Source of the DNA: an uncultured Clostridia bacterium
GTDB taxonomy: Bacteria > Bacillota > Clostridia > Christensenellales > CAG-314
Assembly: GCA_947623225.1 (NCBI GenBank)
Contig: CANQGO010000016.1
Location: 1 to 38,691, forward strand
Reading direction: 5' to 3'
Length of the DNA: 38,691 nucleotides
Of this stretch, positions 1-7,172 are shown one piece after another; positions within the stretch are counted from its first letter, which is position 1, and each line of letters opens with the position of its first letter. The position numbers and the translations under genes were made by a program. The notes under the pieces are model-generated. The model worked only from the letters and a program-made list of their open reading frames with translations. It was not told the DNA's origin and ran no database searches.

Positions 1-1965
1 CTCACAAACGAAGAATACGAAGAAATAGAGCGTATCGAAAAAACTCCGAAAAAGGAACGTACTCCCGAACAAATTGCCTTGCTCGAAGAGAAGAAGAATC
101 AATACAATCAAGCTGCGACTGCTCGCTCCATTTTGCGGGGCATATCTATTCGTATCCCGCTTTTGGTTTATGGCGCAGACGTGCCGTTCGACAAGGAAAT
201 TACCACTGAAAACTTTACCGACCTTATAGACGACATATCTTGGGAAGAATTTATGCCCAAGGGCGTTGACAAGGCCACTTTTCGAAAGTTTTCAAAGTAC
301 TACGAGCAGGACGTGTTTGTTGCCGCGGGGCGCAGTATCAGGCAACAGGCTTTGGCGGCAGATAAACTTTCACCTACCGAAAGAGTAAAAAAGATCGCGA
401 GTATTTTCAACACATTCAAAAACCCCGACAAAGAAACTGTGCTTACCCCTTGGCGCGTCGTCAATATGCACCTCGGGGACTGTTTGGGCGGTTACGATTT
501 TTATGACGAAAATCATGAGGAACTCTTGGATGGAGAACCTCGCTTTGTCGACAAGGGTAAAGTTACCGATGATACGCTCGGCAACGTGAACGCGCACATT
601 TTGGAAATCAACTCCAAATCGGGTTTGTATCCACTGTACGTTACATATAGCATTTTCAAAAAACGGTGTTCGCTACTTCCCGATAGTGAATTGACCTTTG
701 AAAAGCAGTGGGAACTTTGGAAAAAGACCGTCGAAGATAATATCTTTGTCATCTGTAAAACACCTATGGCGCGTGCGATCACCAAACGCACCTTGCTTGG
801 ATATCAAGGCGGCAAAATAAATGCTCACGCCTTTGATGACCTAATCATGCAGATAAAAGAAAAACCCGATCAGTTGATAGAAAAGATAACTCGCGGAAGT
901 TTTTGGAACAAGGAGGTAAACAAAATGGTATTTGATGCAGTAGTCGGTAATCCGCCGTACACAGAAATAGTTGAAAAAGAGGTAAAAAATTCCTCAGCAT
1001 CTATACAGTTGTTCCCAGATTTTATTATTTTGTCCGTCAAGATAAATGCTAAATATGTTTCTTTAATCACGCCTTCGAGGTGGTTTGTTGGTGGTGAGCA
1101 GGCTGGGTATTTCCCAAAATTGAGAAAATTTGTCCGCGAGCATAATCATATAGTTCAACTCACGCATTTTCTTAACCATCGGGAAGTATTTGATAATGTC
1201 AATATCCCTGGTGGCGTGAGTTATTTCTTATACGATAAAGATTTCAGTGGAGATGTTCTGTTTTCTACTGTTCAGAATGGAATTTTTCAAGCCGAGCGTA
1301 GACCTCTTTTTGAAAGTGATTTTGATATGATTTTGGCCGATGGCAGACTTAGGTCTATTATCGGTAAAATTAAATCACTTAAATTTACTCCGTTTAATAG
1401 TATTGTTGGCGAATGGAACTCGTTTGGCTTTGTGGGAAGGCTTGATTATCTTCGGGCTAACTCTACCACAGATTATTTCCCGGGGGCTATAAAAATTCAA
1501 TGCGCTTATGAGGAAATTCGATACACGCAAGAAAGCAAGATTACAAAGAATAGAGAAATTTTAGAAAAATGGAAAGTTTTCACCTCCAAAGGCAATGGTG
1601 GAGCAGGTACTTTACAAGATGGGAAACCTGTAAGTATTATTGGAAAATCTTTTGTCGCCGCCCCGATGATGGCGTGTACTGATTCTCTTATCCCCATAGG
1701 TCCTTTTGATAGTATGGAAGAGGCTCAGGCTTGTTGTGCATACATGAAAACCAAGTTTTTGCGATTTATGGTGGGTATTTTGAAAGTATCACAAAACATT
1801 TACCAAAACGTATATAAACTCGTCCCGCTTCAAGATTTTACGGAACAATCCGATATTGATTGGAGCAAGCCTATACACGAAATTGACAAGCAACTTTATG
1901 CTAAGTACGGCTTGACTGAAGAAGAAATTTCCTTCATCGAATCTATGATAAAACCTATGGAGTAA
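1..1965 (+). CDS. Eco57I-type restriction-modification methylase, C-terminal part (5' truncated by window)
   Basis: The frame is open from base 1, so this is the last 654 residues of a larger protein; the TTG at 79 is unlikely to be the real start. In family members I recognise, a helicase/nuclease portion precedes this part. Visible are the methylase region with the family phrase EINSKSGLYPLY (around residue 200) and the amino-methyltransferase motif NPPY at residues 317-320. A target-recognition-like C-terminal half follows and ends at TAA. The expected role is adenine methylation together with restriction of foreign DNA. The helicase and nuclease parts are outside the window, so activity cannot be judged. 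The next gene starts 4 bp downstream, implying one operon. Base composition is AT-richer than the genes after 4,280, consistent with horizontal acquisition. Confidence 0.85.
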   Translation, partial: LTNEEYEEIERIEKTPKKERTPEQIALLEEKKNQYNQAATARSILRGISIRIPLLVYGADVPFDKEITTENFTDLIDDISWEEFMPKGVDKATFRKFSKYYEQDVFVAAGRSIRQQALAADKLSPTERVKKIASIFNTFKNPDKETVLTPWRVVNMHLGDCLGGYDFYDENHEELLDGEPRFVDKGKVTDDTLGNVNAHILEINSKSGLYPLYVTYSIFKKRCSLLPDSELTFEKQWELWKKTVEDNIFVICKTPMARAITKRTLLGYQGGKINAHAFDDLIMQIKEKPDQLIEKITRGSFWNKEVNKMVFDAVVGNPPYTEIVEKEVKNSSASIQLFPDFIILSVKINAKYVSLITPSRWFVGGEQAGYFPKLRKFVREHNHIVQLTHFLNHREVFDNVNIPGGVSYFLYDKDFSGDVLFSTVQNGIFQAERRPLFESDFDMILADGRLRSIIGKIKSLKFTPFNSIVGEWNSFGFVGRLDYLRANSTTDYFPGAIKIQCAYEEIRYTQESKITKNREILEKWKVFTSKGNGGAGTLQDGKPVSIIGKSFVAAPMMACTDSLIPIGPFDSMEEAQACCAYMKTKFLRFMVGILKVSQNIYQNVYKLVPLQDFTEQSDIDWSKPIHEIDKQLYAKYGLTEEEISFIESMIKPME

Positions 1966-1969
1966 AATT

Positions 1970-2308
1970 ATGAACGATTATTTGGATGTATTAGAAAAAT
2001 TCAAAGACGTAAAGGACATTCTCGATCTTTATAATGAAGTGCTATTACTTCGCGAATATCACAACGCAAGGTTATATCAAGAAATGATGGAGTATATAGA
2101 TCACTTGGCGTCAAAATATTGGATTGAAAAAGTTGCTTGGAATCTTCGCAATACGCAACAGCCAATCACTTGTGAGCAAGCGTATATCAATGCCGAAACC
2201 TTTTTGTGTGAAAAAGGCGCAAAGTTGATAGTTTCTAAAGTTATAGATTATAAGAGTTACTTGTCAGCCGAGGAATTAAAACTTTTAGACGCCATGCTTG
2301 CATTATGA
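1970..2308 (+). CDS. Hypothetical protein in restriction/TcmP operon
   Basis: This is a 112-residue, mostly helical, acidic protein that I do not recognise. The ATG lies 4 bp after the methylase stop, with the purine-rich end of that gene (ATGGAGTAA) serving as ribosome binding site. There is no signal peptide or membrane segment. Leucine/isoleucine-rich helices in residues 1-60 could mediate protein-protein contact. Its position between the methylase and the TcmP-like gene, with almost no spacing, argues that it belongs to the same functional unit, perhaps as a specificity, inhibitor or accessory subunit. That role is inferred from position only. Confidence 0.6.
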   Translation: MNDYLDVLEKFKDVKDILDLYNEVLLLREYHNARLYQEMMEYIDHLASKYWIEKVAWNLRNTQQPITCEQAYINAETFLCEKGAKLIVSKVIDYKSYLSAEELKLLDAMLAL

Positions 2309-2351
2309 GATTTTTTCTAAACGTAACGATAAATTAACCAGGGGGAATAAT

Positions 2352-3254
2352 ATGGGAAAACAAACGAGGATGAGTGGAAGTCAATTTGGTGGCAAGTGGA
2401 CAAGAGAGAAACTTTATATTATTGAACAATATCTTGAATCATATTCGACCATATTGAAGTATCAAAAAGTTAGGAAAATATATATAGATGGGTTTGCTGG
2501 TAGTGGTAAAACGGAATTGAAAAATGAAACGAAGATAGATGCGCAAGAAGGGCTTTTCCATAATGAAGTTCAAGAAAAACCTGTAATTGATGGTTCGGCA
2601 TTAATTTCACTTAAATATAATTTTGATGAATATTATTTTTTAGAAATAGATCCAGATAGGATTGAAACATTAAAAAGGAATATTGTATCAAGTTATCCAG
2701 AAAAAATGAGTAAAGTTCATTTCCTTTTGGGGGATAGTAACGAAAAGTTATACGAGTTGATGGGCAAAATTACTTGTTATGATAGATGTTTAATGTTTCT
2801 TGACCCATATTCATTAGAATTGAAATGGAATACCTTGGAACAAATATCCAAATGTGGCGTAGTGGATTTATGGTATTTGTTTCCTATAAACTCACTAAGT
2901 AGGTTGCTACCCAAGGATGGCAAGGTGGATTCTCGAAACAAACAGTTGATAACAGATATTTTGGGTACTTCAAATTGGGAATACACGCTCTACACAGAAA
3001 ATCTTCAGATGAATATTTTTGGCGAAATTGAATATGACCGGATAGAGTGGGATGAGTTTGTAAACTTTATAATTAAGAGATTTGGAGAATTGTTCCATTA
3101 TGTTTCCCCTGACACAAAGATACTAAGAAATACTAAAAAACAAGCACCGATGTTTCTGCTTTGTTTCATGATGACAAATCCTAGTCCCAAGGCTGTAGCA
3201 GCGGCGTCAAGAGTTGTTCAGTCAATTATAACCAAAACGGAAAAAATACAATGA
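2352..3254 (+). CDS. tcmP: Three-Cys-motif partner protein, TcmP-like
   Basis: The product has 300 residues. The ATG at 2352 is preceded by a GGGGG ribosome binding site, which is better than the upstream in-frame start at 2298. Family hallmarks are DGFAGSGK near residue 50, YFLEID near 98, MFLDPYSL near 150 and DLWYLFP near 175. DGFAGSG, the acidic strand end and LDPY resemble motif I, motif II and the DPPY motif of Rossmann-fold SAM-dependent methyltransferases, so a methyltransferase-like fold is inferred. To my knowledge the family is defined by its pairing with a three-cysteine radical-SAM-like protein, which is exactly the next gene, overlapping by 4 bp (ATGA). The biochemical function is not established as far as I know. 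AT-rich coding suggests recent transfer. Confidence 0.8.
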   Translation: MGKQTRMSGSQFGGKWTREKLYIIEQYLESYSTILKYQKVRKIYIDGFAGSGKTELKNETKIDAQEGLFHNEVQEKPVIDGSALISLKYNFDEYYFLEIDPDRIETLKRNIVSSYPEKMSKVHFLLGDSNEKLYELMGKITCYDRCLMFLDPYSLELKWNTLEQISKCGVVDLWYLFPINSLSRLLPKDGKVDSRNKQLITDILGTSNWEYTLYTENLQMNIFGEIEYDRIEWDEFVNFIIKRFGELFHYVSPDTKILRNTKKQAPMFLLCFMMTNPSPKAVAAASRVVQSIITKTEKIQ

Positions 3255-4009
3255 ATTATATCGAACGTAAATCTCTACTTTATAAAACTGGTGTTGAATA
3301 CGGCGATTACACAATAAATCATGTTCAGGGATGTTCTCACGGTTGTACATTTCCTTGCTATGCCATGATGATGGCGAAACGTTTTGGCAAGATTAAAACC
3401 TATGAAGATTGGTGTGAACCCAAACTTGTTGCAAACGCTTTGGAAATTTTGGAAAAGGAAATTCCTAAGTACAAAGATGATATTAAATCGGTGCAACTTT
3501 GTTTCGCAACAGATCCTTTTATGTGCGGATATGATGAAGTGAAGGATATGAGCCTTAAAATAATTAGTAAGTTGAACGACGAGGGTATTAAGTGTACCAT
3601 TTTGACAAAAGGCATTTTACCTTATGAATTGATAAATTATTCATATGAAAATGAATATGGAATTACTTTGGTGTCGTTGGATGAAACATTTCGCGAAAAG
3701 TATGAATGTAACACTGCACCATATGTCGATAGAATAGCGGCCTTACGTGCATTGCACGATGCAGGTTGTAAAACTTGGGTGAGCGTGGAACCATATCCTA
3801 CGCCCAATATCTGTGAGCAGAATTTGATTGAGATTTTGGATGCAATTTCTTTTGTGGATAAAATCATCTTTGGTAGGTTGCATTATAACAAATTGGTTAC
3901 TCAATATAAAAACCATAAAGAGTTCTTCAATAATGTTGCCAAACAGGTTATAGAGTATTGCGAGAAACACGACATTGCTTATCACATAAAAAACAAGACC
4001 ATAACTTAA
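3251..4009 (+). CDS. Radical-SAM-like protein with three-cysteine motif (TcmP partner)
   Basis: The product has 252 residues and is translationally coupled to the TcmP-like gene (ATGA overlap). The N-terminal motif is CSHGCTFPCYA, with cysteines at residues 28, 32 and 36, i.e. Cx3Cx3C rather than the classical Cx3Cx2C of radical SAM enzymes. The rest has a TIM-barrel-like rhythm: LCFATDPF, CTILTKG, ITLVSLDE and TWVSVEPYPTP resemble the strand ends of the spore-photoproduct-lyase / Gp37-Gp68 branch. The likely role is a [4Fe-4S]/SAM radical enzyme acting with TcmP on nucleic acid or protein; the substrate is unknown. It is the last gene before a terminator and the tRNA-linked repeat, so it marks the end of the island. 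Confidence 0.75.
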   Translation: MNYIERKSLLYKTGVEYGDYTINHVQGCSHGCTFPCYAMMMAKRFGKIKTYEDWCEPKLVANALEILEKEIPKYKDDIKSVQLCFATDPFMCGYDEVKDMSLKIISKLNDEGIKCTILTKGILPYELINYSYENEYGITLVSLDETFREKYECNTAPYVDRIAALRALHDAGCKTWVSVEPYPTPNICEQNLIEILDAISFVDKIIFGRLHYNKLVTQYKNHKEFFNNVAKQVIEYCEKHDIAYHIKNKTIT

Positions 4010-4045
4010 TATTCATTGTCTGACAGCCCATCATTGGCATAAAAC

Positions 4046-4080
4046 AATACGAACCCAACAGCACTTGTCGGGTTCGTATT
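4046..4080 (+). terminator. Terminator of the island operon
   Basis: An 11-bp perfect inverted repeat (AATACGAACCC at 4046-4056, GGGTTCGTATT at 4070-4080) with a 13-nt loop lies 37 bp after the radical-SAM stop. The T-run is weak, so efficiency is uncertain. It could also act on leftward transcription. Confidence 0.6.
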
Positions 4081-4089
4081 ATTCTGCTT

Positions 4090-4110
4090 TGGCGGAGGCG
4101 GAGGGATTCG
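4090..4110. repeat. 21-bp copy of tRNA-Ser 3' end (att-like)
   Basis: These 21 bases are identical to 4280-4300, which encode the CCA end, the 3' acceptor strand and part of the T arm of tRNA-Ser. Identity stops abruptly at both sides. Duplication of a tRNA 3' end next to a foreign-looking gene block is the usual scar of integrase-mediated insertion. No integrase lies in the window, so it would have to be to the left. Confidence 0.6.
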
Positions 4111-4220
4111 TCCCGAGCAGAGCGAGGGGGAGTGAAGTGAGCAAAGCGAACGGAACGCTACATTATTTCGCACTCCCATTTCTGAAGCGAAAAGGCAACA
4201 AGCATAAGGCAGCAATGGAA
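4111..4220. other. Intergenic stretch with degenerate GAGC/GTGAAG repeats
   Basis: There is no convincing gene here. Bases 4114-4160 carry loosely repeated purine-rich units such as GAGCAGAGCGAG, GTGAAGTGAGC and AAAGCGAACGG with about 8-10 bp spacing. I know of no function; they may be a remnant of an att or insertion region. Confidence 0.35.
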
Positions 4221-4246
4221 AAGGAAGCACCTTGTCGTGCTTCCTT
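4221..4246 (-). terminator. tRNA-Ser terminator
   Basis: AAGGAAGCAC (4221-4230) pairs with GTGCTTCCTT (4237-4246) around a 6-nt loop. On the minus strand the stem is followed by a short T-rich stretch, 34 bases after the tRNA CCA end. Confidence 0.65.
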
Positions 4247-4279
4247 TCTGTTGCAACTATAAGCGCAGTTGCCGCCGCG

Positions 4280-4368
4280 TGGCGGAGGCGGAGGGATTCG
4301 AACCCCCGTGGCGTTGCCGCCAAACGGTTTTCAAGACCGCCTCGTTGTGACCGCTTCGATACGCCTCC
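4280..4368 (-). tRNA. tRNA-Ser (anticodon UGA)
   Basis: Read on the minus strand, the molecule starts GGAGGCG (4368-4362), pairing with CGCCTCC (4290-4284), followed by discriminator G and an encoded CCA (4282-4280). The anticodon loop CTTGAAA with TGA lies between GCGGT and ACCGT. A long variable arm (TTGGCGGCAACGCCAC) and a GGTTCGAATCC T arm are present, as expected for a class II serine tRNA. Its 3' end is the source of the repeat at 4090-4110. Confidence 0.95.
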
Positions 4369-4426
4369 GTATATGATGGATCCGAGTGCTGCCGATAGAG
4401 CACGGCGTGCAGGATCATCGTACAAT

Positions 4427-4455
4427 ATTATACCAATCCGATCGAGAAGTGTCAA
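4427..4455 (-). promoter_or_regulatory. Promoter of tRNA-Ser
   Basis: On the minus strand TTGACA (4455-4450) is followed after 17 bp by TATAAT (4432-4427). Both are perfect consensus, giving a start near 4420, about 50 bases before the mature tRNA. Confidence 0.85.
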
Positions 4456-4522
4456 ATCGTTCCGGATAATTTTTTGCGAAGAGCCTGCGATGGTGTAAAT
4501 TTTCAAATTAGCGTTGCAAACA

Positions 4523-4551
4523 TTGCTTTTTTTTGACAATATTGATATAAT
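4523..4551 (+). promoter_or_regulatory. Promoter of asnS
   Basis: TTGCTT (4523-4528), 17-bp spacer, TATAAT (4546-4551). The leader is about 60 nt. I see no T-box elements. Confidence 0.65.
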
Positions 4552-4617
4552 TGTACATATCTTGATTCGCGTATATGCCGAGCGTGGCTTGGAGAGTGTA
4601 CGTTTTGGGGAGAAAAT

Positions 4618-5994
4618 ATGAAGCATATAGATATCAAGCAGGTATTTGATAGTTACAAACAGTTTATCGGCAAGCAAATCACCGTTTGCGGTTGGGTACG
4701 TACGGCGCGTGACTCCAAAAATGTTGCCTTTCTGGAAGTGAGCGACGGAACTTGCCTGAAAAATCTGCAAATAGTTATAGACAAGTCTCGTTTCGACGAC
4801 AAGGTATCAGGGGCTTTCTCTGTAGGTTGCGGTGTGCGCCTGGTAGGAGTGCTGGCAGAGTCGCAGCAGAATGTGTGCGAGTTGAAACTGGACTCGTATG
4901 ACATTCTGGGTGAGTGTCCTGCCGACTATCCTTTGCAAAAGAAGCGGCACACATTGGAGTTTCTGCGCACCATGCCGCACTTGAGAGTGCGCACCAATAC
5001 TTATATGAATGTGCAACGCGTTCGCTCGGTATTGAGCTACGCTACGCATGTATATTTCCAAAGTAACGGGTTCGCATACGTGCATACGCCTATCATTACG
5101 GGAAGCGACTGTGAAGGCGCGGGCGAAGTATTCGGCGTCACCACACGACGTTGGAACGATACCGCTCCCAGTGAGCAGGAGTACTATGCCGAAGATTTCT
5201 TCGGAAAGCATGCATATCTGACTGTGTCCGGACAGCTGGAAGGGGAGGTCGCCGCTATGGCATTGGGCAAGATATACACCTTCGGTCCGACATTCCGTGC
5301 GGAGAATTCCAATACTTCCCGTCACGTGGCGGAATTCTGGCAGGTGGAGCCGGAAGTGGCATTTGCCGAACTGCCGGATATCATAGAGATAGTGGAGAGT
5401 TACGTTAAGTTCGTCGTGGGGTATGTGTTGGAGCATTGCCGTGCGGAGTTGGAATTCTTTGAAAGATTCTACGAAAAAGGACTGATCGACAAACTCAACA
5501 ATGTGGTACACAGCGACTTCGTCGTGCTGGACTACACCGACGCGATAGAGCAACTGCAGCGATCGGGAGTGGAGTTCGTGTACAAGCCCGAGTGGGGCGC
5601 GGAGTTGCAGAGTGAGCACGAGCGTTATCTGACAGAGCAGGTATACAAGAAGCCCGTATTTGTGACCAACTATCCCAAAGGGGTCAAGGCGTTCTACATG
5701 AAGCAGAATCCCGACGGCAAGACCGTCGCCGCTACGGACCTGCTTGTGCCGGGCATAGGTGAGATAGTGGGCTGCAGTGAGCGTGAAACGGACTATGACA
5801 AGTTGGTGAGCGCGATGCGTACCAAGGGTATGACGGTAGAGAGTTACAAGCAATATCTCGATCTACGCCGCTACGGAAGTGTGCCGCACAGCGGATTCGG
5901 TATGGGATTGGACAGAATGGTAATGTACCTGACGGGCATGTCCAATATCCGCGACGTGCTGCTGTATCCGCGTGCACCCAAAGAACTCAAATAA
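4618..5994 (+). CDS. asnS: Asparaginyl-tRNA synthetase
   Basis: The product has 458 residues, the normal family length. It charges tRNA-Asn with asparagine using ATP in the cytoplasm. An N-terminal OB-fold anticodon-binding domain (residues 1-100; CGWVRTARDSKNVAFLEV) is followed by the class II catalytic core. Motif 2 is visible as FRAENSNTSRH (around residue 225) and motif 3 as GFGMGLDRMVMY (around 425). The ATG at 4618 has a GGGGAG ribosome binding site 5 bp upstream and its own sigma-A-type promoter. It ends in a terminator, so it appears monocistronic. Confidence 0.96.
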   Translation: MKHIDIKQVFDSYKQFIGKQITVCGWVRTARDSKNVAFLEVSDGTCLKNLQIVIDKSRFDDKVSGAFSVGCGVRLVGVLAESQQNVCELKLDSYDILGECPADYPLQKKRHTLEFLRTMPHLRVRTNTYMNVQRVRSVLSYATHVYFQSNGFAYVHTPIITGSDCEGAGEVFGVTTRRWNDTAPSEQEYYAEDFFGKHAYLTVSGQLEGEVAAMALGKIYTFGPTFRAENSNTSRHVAEFWQVEPEVAFAELPDIIEIVESYVKFVVGYVLEHCRAELEFFERFYEKGLIDKLNNVVHSDFVVLDYTDAIEQLQRSGVEFVYKPEWGAELQSEHERYLTEQVYKKPVFVTNYPKGVKAFYMKQNPDGKTVAATDLLVPGIGEIVGCSERETDYDKLVSAMRTKGMTVESYKQYLDLRRYGSVPHSGFGMGLDRMVMYLTGMSNIRDVLLYPRAPKELK

Positions 5995-6004
5995 AACAAA
6001 ATGG

Positions 6005-6046
6005 TTGCGAATCCGAATCACGGGTTCGCAAATTTTGTGTGTTTTT
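6005..6046 (+). terminator. Terminator of asnS
   Basis: TTGCGAATCC (6005-6014) pairs with GGGTTCGCAA (6022-6031, one T-G pair) around a 7-nt loop. It is followed by a T-rich tract ending in TTTTT at 6042-6046. Confidence 0.75.
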
Positions 6047-6097
6047 GACGAAAGTGCCTGTTTGTGCCGTCAAGAAATATTGTGATGCGGTAAAAAA

Positions 6098-6126
6098 TTG
6101 ACAAAAGCGTTGCCGAGGAGTATTAT
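6098..6126 (+). promoter_or_regulatory. Promoter overlapping the tsaD start
   Basis: TTGACA (6098-6103), 17-bp spacer, TATTAT (6121-6126). The predicted start is near 6133-6134, which is the second in-frame ATG of tsaD. If this promoter is used the mRNA would be leaderless. The spacer also holds a GAGGAG that would serve as ribosome binding site for an RNA started further upstream. Confidence 0.5.
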
Positions 6127-7162
6127 GCTATATATGAAAAAAGCAGATGATATCTATATATTGGGTATAGAAAGCTCGTGCGACGAGACTGCCGCCGCCG
6201 TGGTGGCAAACGGACGTCATATCCTGAGCGATGTGATCTCTTCGCAGATAGAGATACACCGTATCTATGGCGGAGTAGTGCCGGAGATAGCCTCGCGCAA
6301 CCATGTAGAGATGATAGACCAAGTGACGAGTCGTGCGCTGGACAGTGCAGGCGTGACCATGGCGGATATAGATGCCGTAGCGGTCACATACGGTGCCGGA
6401 CTTGTAGGCGCGTTGCTGGTCGGCGTATCGTACGCCAAGGCCGTCGCGCAGGCGATGAGGTTGCCGTTGTTGGCGGTCAATCATATAGAGGGGCATATCT
6501 GCGCCAACTATCTTACCTATCCGGACCTGGAGCCGCCATATACTTGCTTGCTGACAAGCGGCGGGCATACCGCCATTGTAGACGTAGAAGGGTACAACCG
6601 CTATGAGGTCATATGCTCTACGGTAGATGACGCTGTGGGCGAGGCGTTTGATAAAGTGGCGCGCGTACTGGGTCTGCCCTATCCCGGCGGACCGCAGATA
6701 GACAAGATCGCCCAGTCCGGCAAGCCGATATTCAAATTTGCCTCCGTGGTGACCTCAAACGGCAATTTCAGCTACAGTGGACTGAAAACTGCAGTGATCA
6801 ACCTGATGCACACTGCGCAGCAGCGAGGAGAGGAACTTGCGGCGGCAGACGTGGCGGCAAGTTTCACCGCCGCAGCCATAGACGGGCTTGTGGACAGGCT
6901 GCGTGAGGAAGTGAACAGGCGGCATATCCGCACCGTGGCGGTAGCCGGAGGCGTCGGTGCGAATACATATCTGAGAATGCGATTGAAAGAATTCGAAAAT
7001 CAAGGAATACGTGTATGCTTGCCTGCGCTCTCTCTATGCGGAGACAATGCGGCGATGATAGCCTCTCGAGGATACTACATGTACCTGAACGGCGACAGGG
7101 CGGATCTGATGCTCAATGCTTGCCCTACGCTCAAGTTGCGCGGGGAGAAACCTCATCATTGA
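6125..7162 (+). CDS. tsaD: tRNA N6-adenosine threonylcarbamoyltransferase
   Basis: The product has 345 residues and belongs to the Kae1/TsaD/Qri7 family. It transfers the threonylcarbamoyl group to A37 of ANN-decoding tRNAs, in concert with TsaB, TsaC and TsaE, none of which is in this window. The signature GIESSCDETAAAVV is at the N terminus, the iron-binding NHIEGH has histidines at residues 120 and 124, and ASK-fold nucleotide motifs (SGGHTAI, GGVGANTYLR) follow. Two starts are credible: ATG 6125 (GAGGAG only 4 bp upstream) and ATG 6134, which matches the usual family N terminus and would be the start of a leaderless transcript. It is followed 10 bp later by the P-type ATPase gene. Confidence 0.95.
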   Translation: MLYMKKADDIYILGIESSCDETAAAVVANGRHILSDVISSQIEIHRIYGGVVPEIASRNHVEMIDQVTSRALDSAGVTMADIDAVAVTYGAGLVGALLVGVSYAKAVAQAMRLPLLAVNHIEGHICANYLTYPDLEPPYTCLLTSGGHTAIVDVEGYNRYEVICSTVDDAVGEAFDKVARVLGLPYPGGPQIDKIAQSGKPIFKFASVVTSNGNFSYSGLKTAVINLMHTAQQRGEELAAADVAASFTAAAIDGLVDRLREEVNRRHIRTVAVAGGVGANTYLRMRLKEFENQGIRVCLPALSLCGDNAAMIASRGYYMYLNGDRADLMLNACPTLKLRGEKPHH

Positions 7163-7172
7163 TGGAGTGTAT

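Noticed and set aside
4533-4551. TTGACA at 4533 as the -35 box of asnS
   Set aside because: It is only 7 bp from the TATAAT at 4546; TTGCTT at 4523 gives the correct 17-bp spacing.
4552-4617. T-box riboswitches before asnS, leuS or trpS
   Set aside because: The leaders are about 60, 17 and 28 nt, too short, and lack the conserved T-box sequence.
4006-4770. A 254-codon minus-strand open frame across the tRNA region
   Set aside because: It runs through tRNA-Ser, two terminators and the asnS start, and has no ribosome binding site or recognisable protein.
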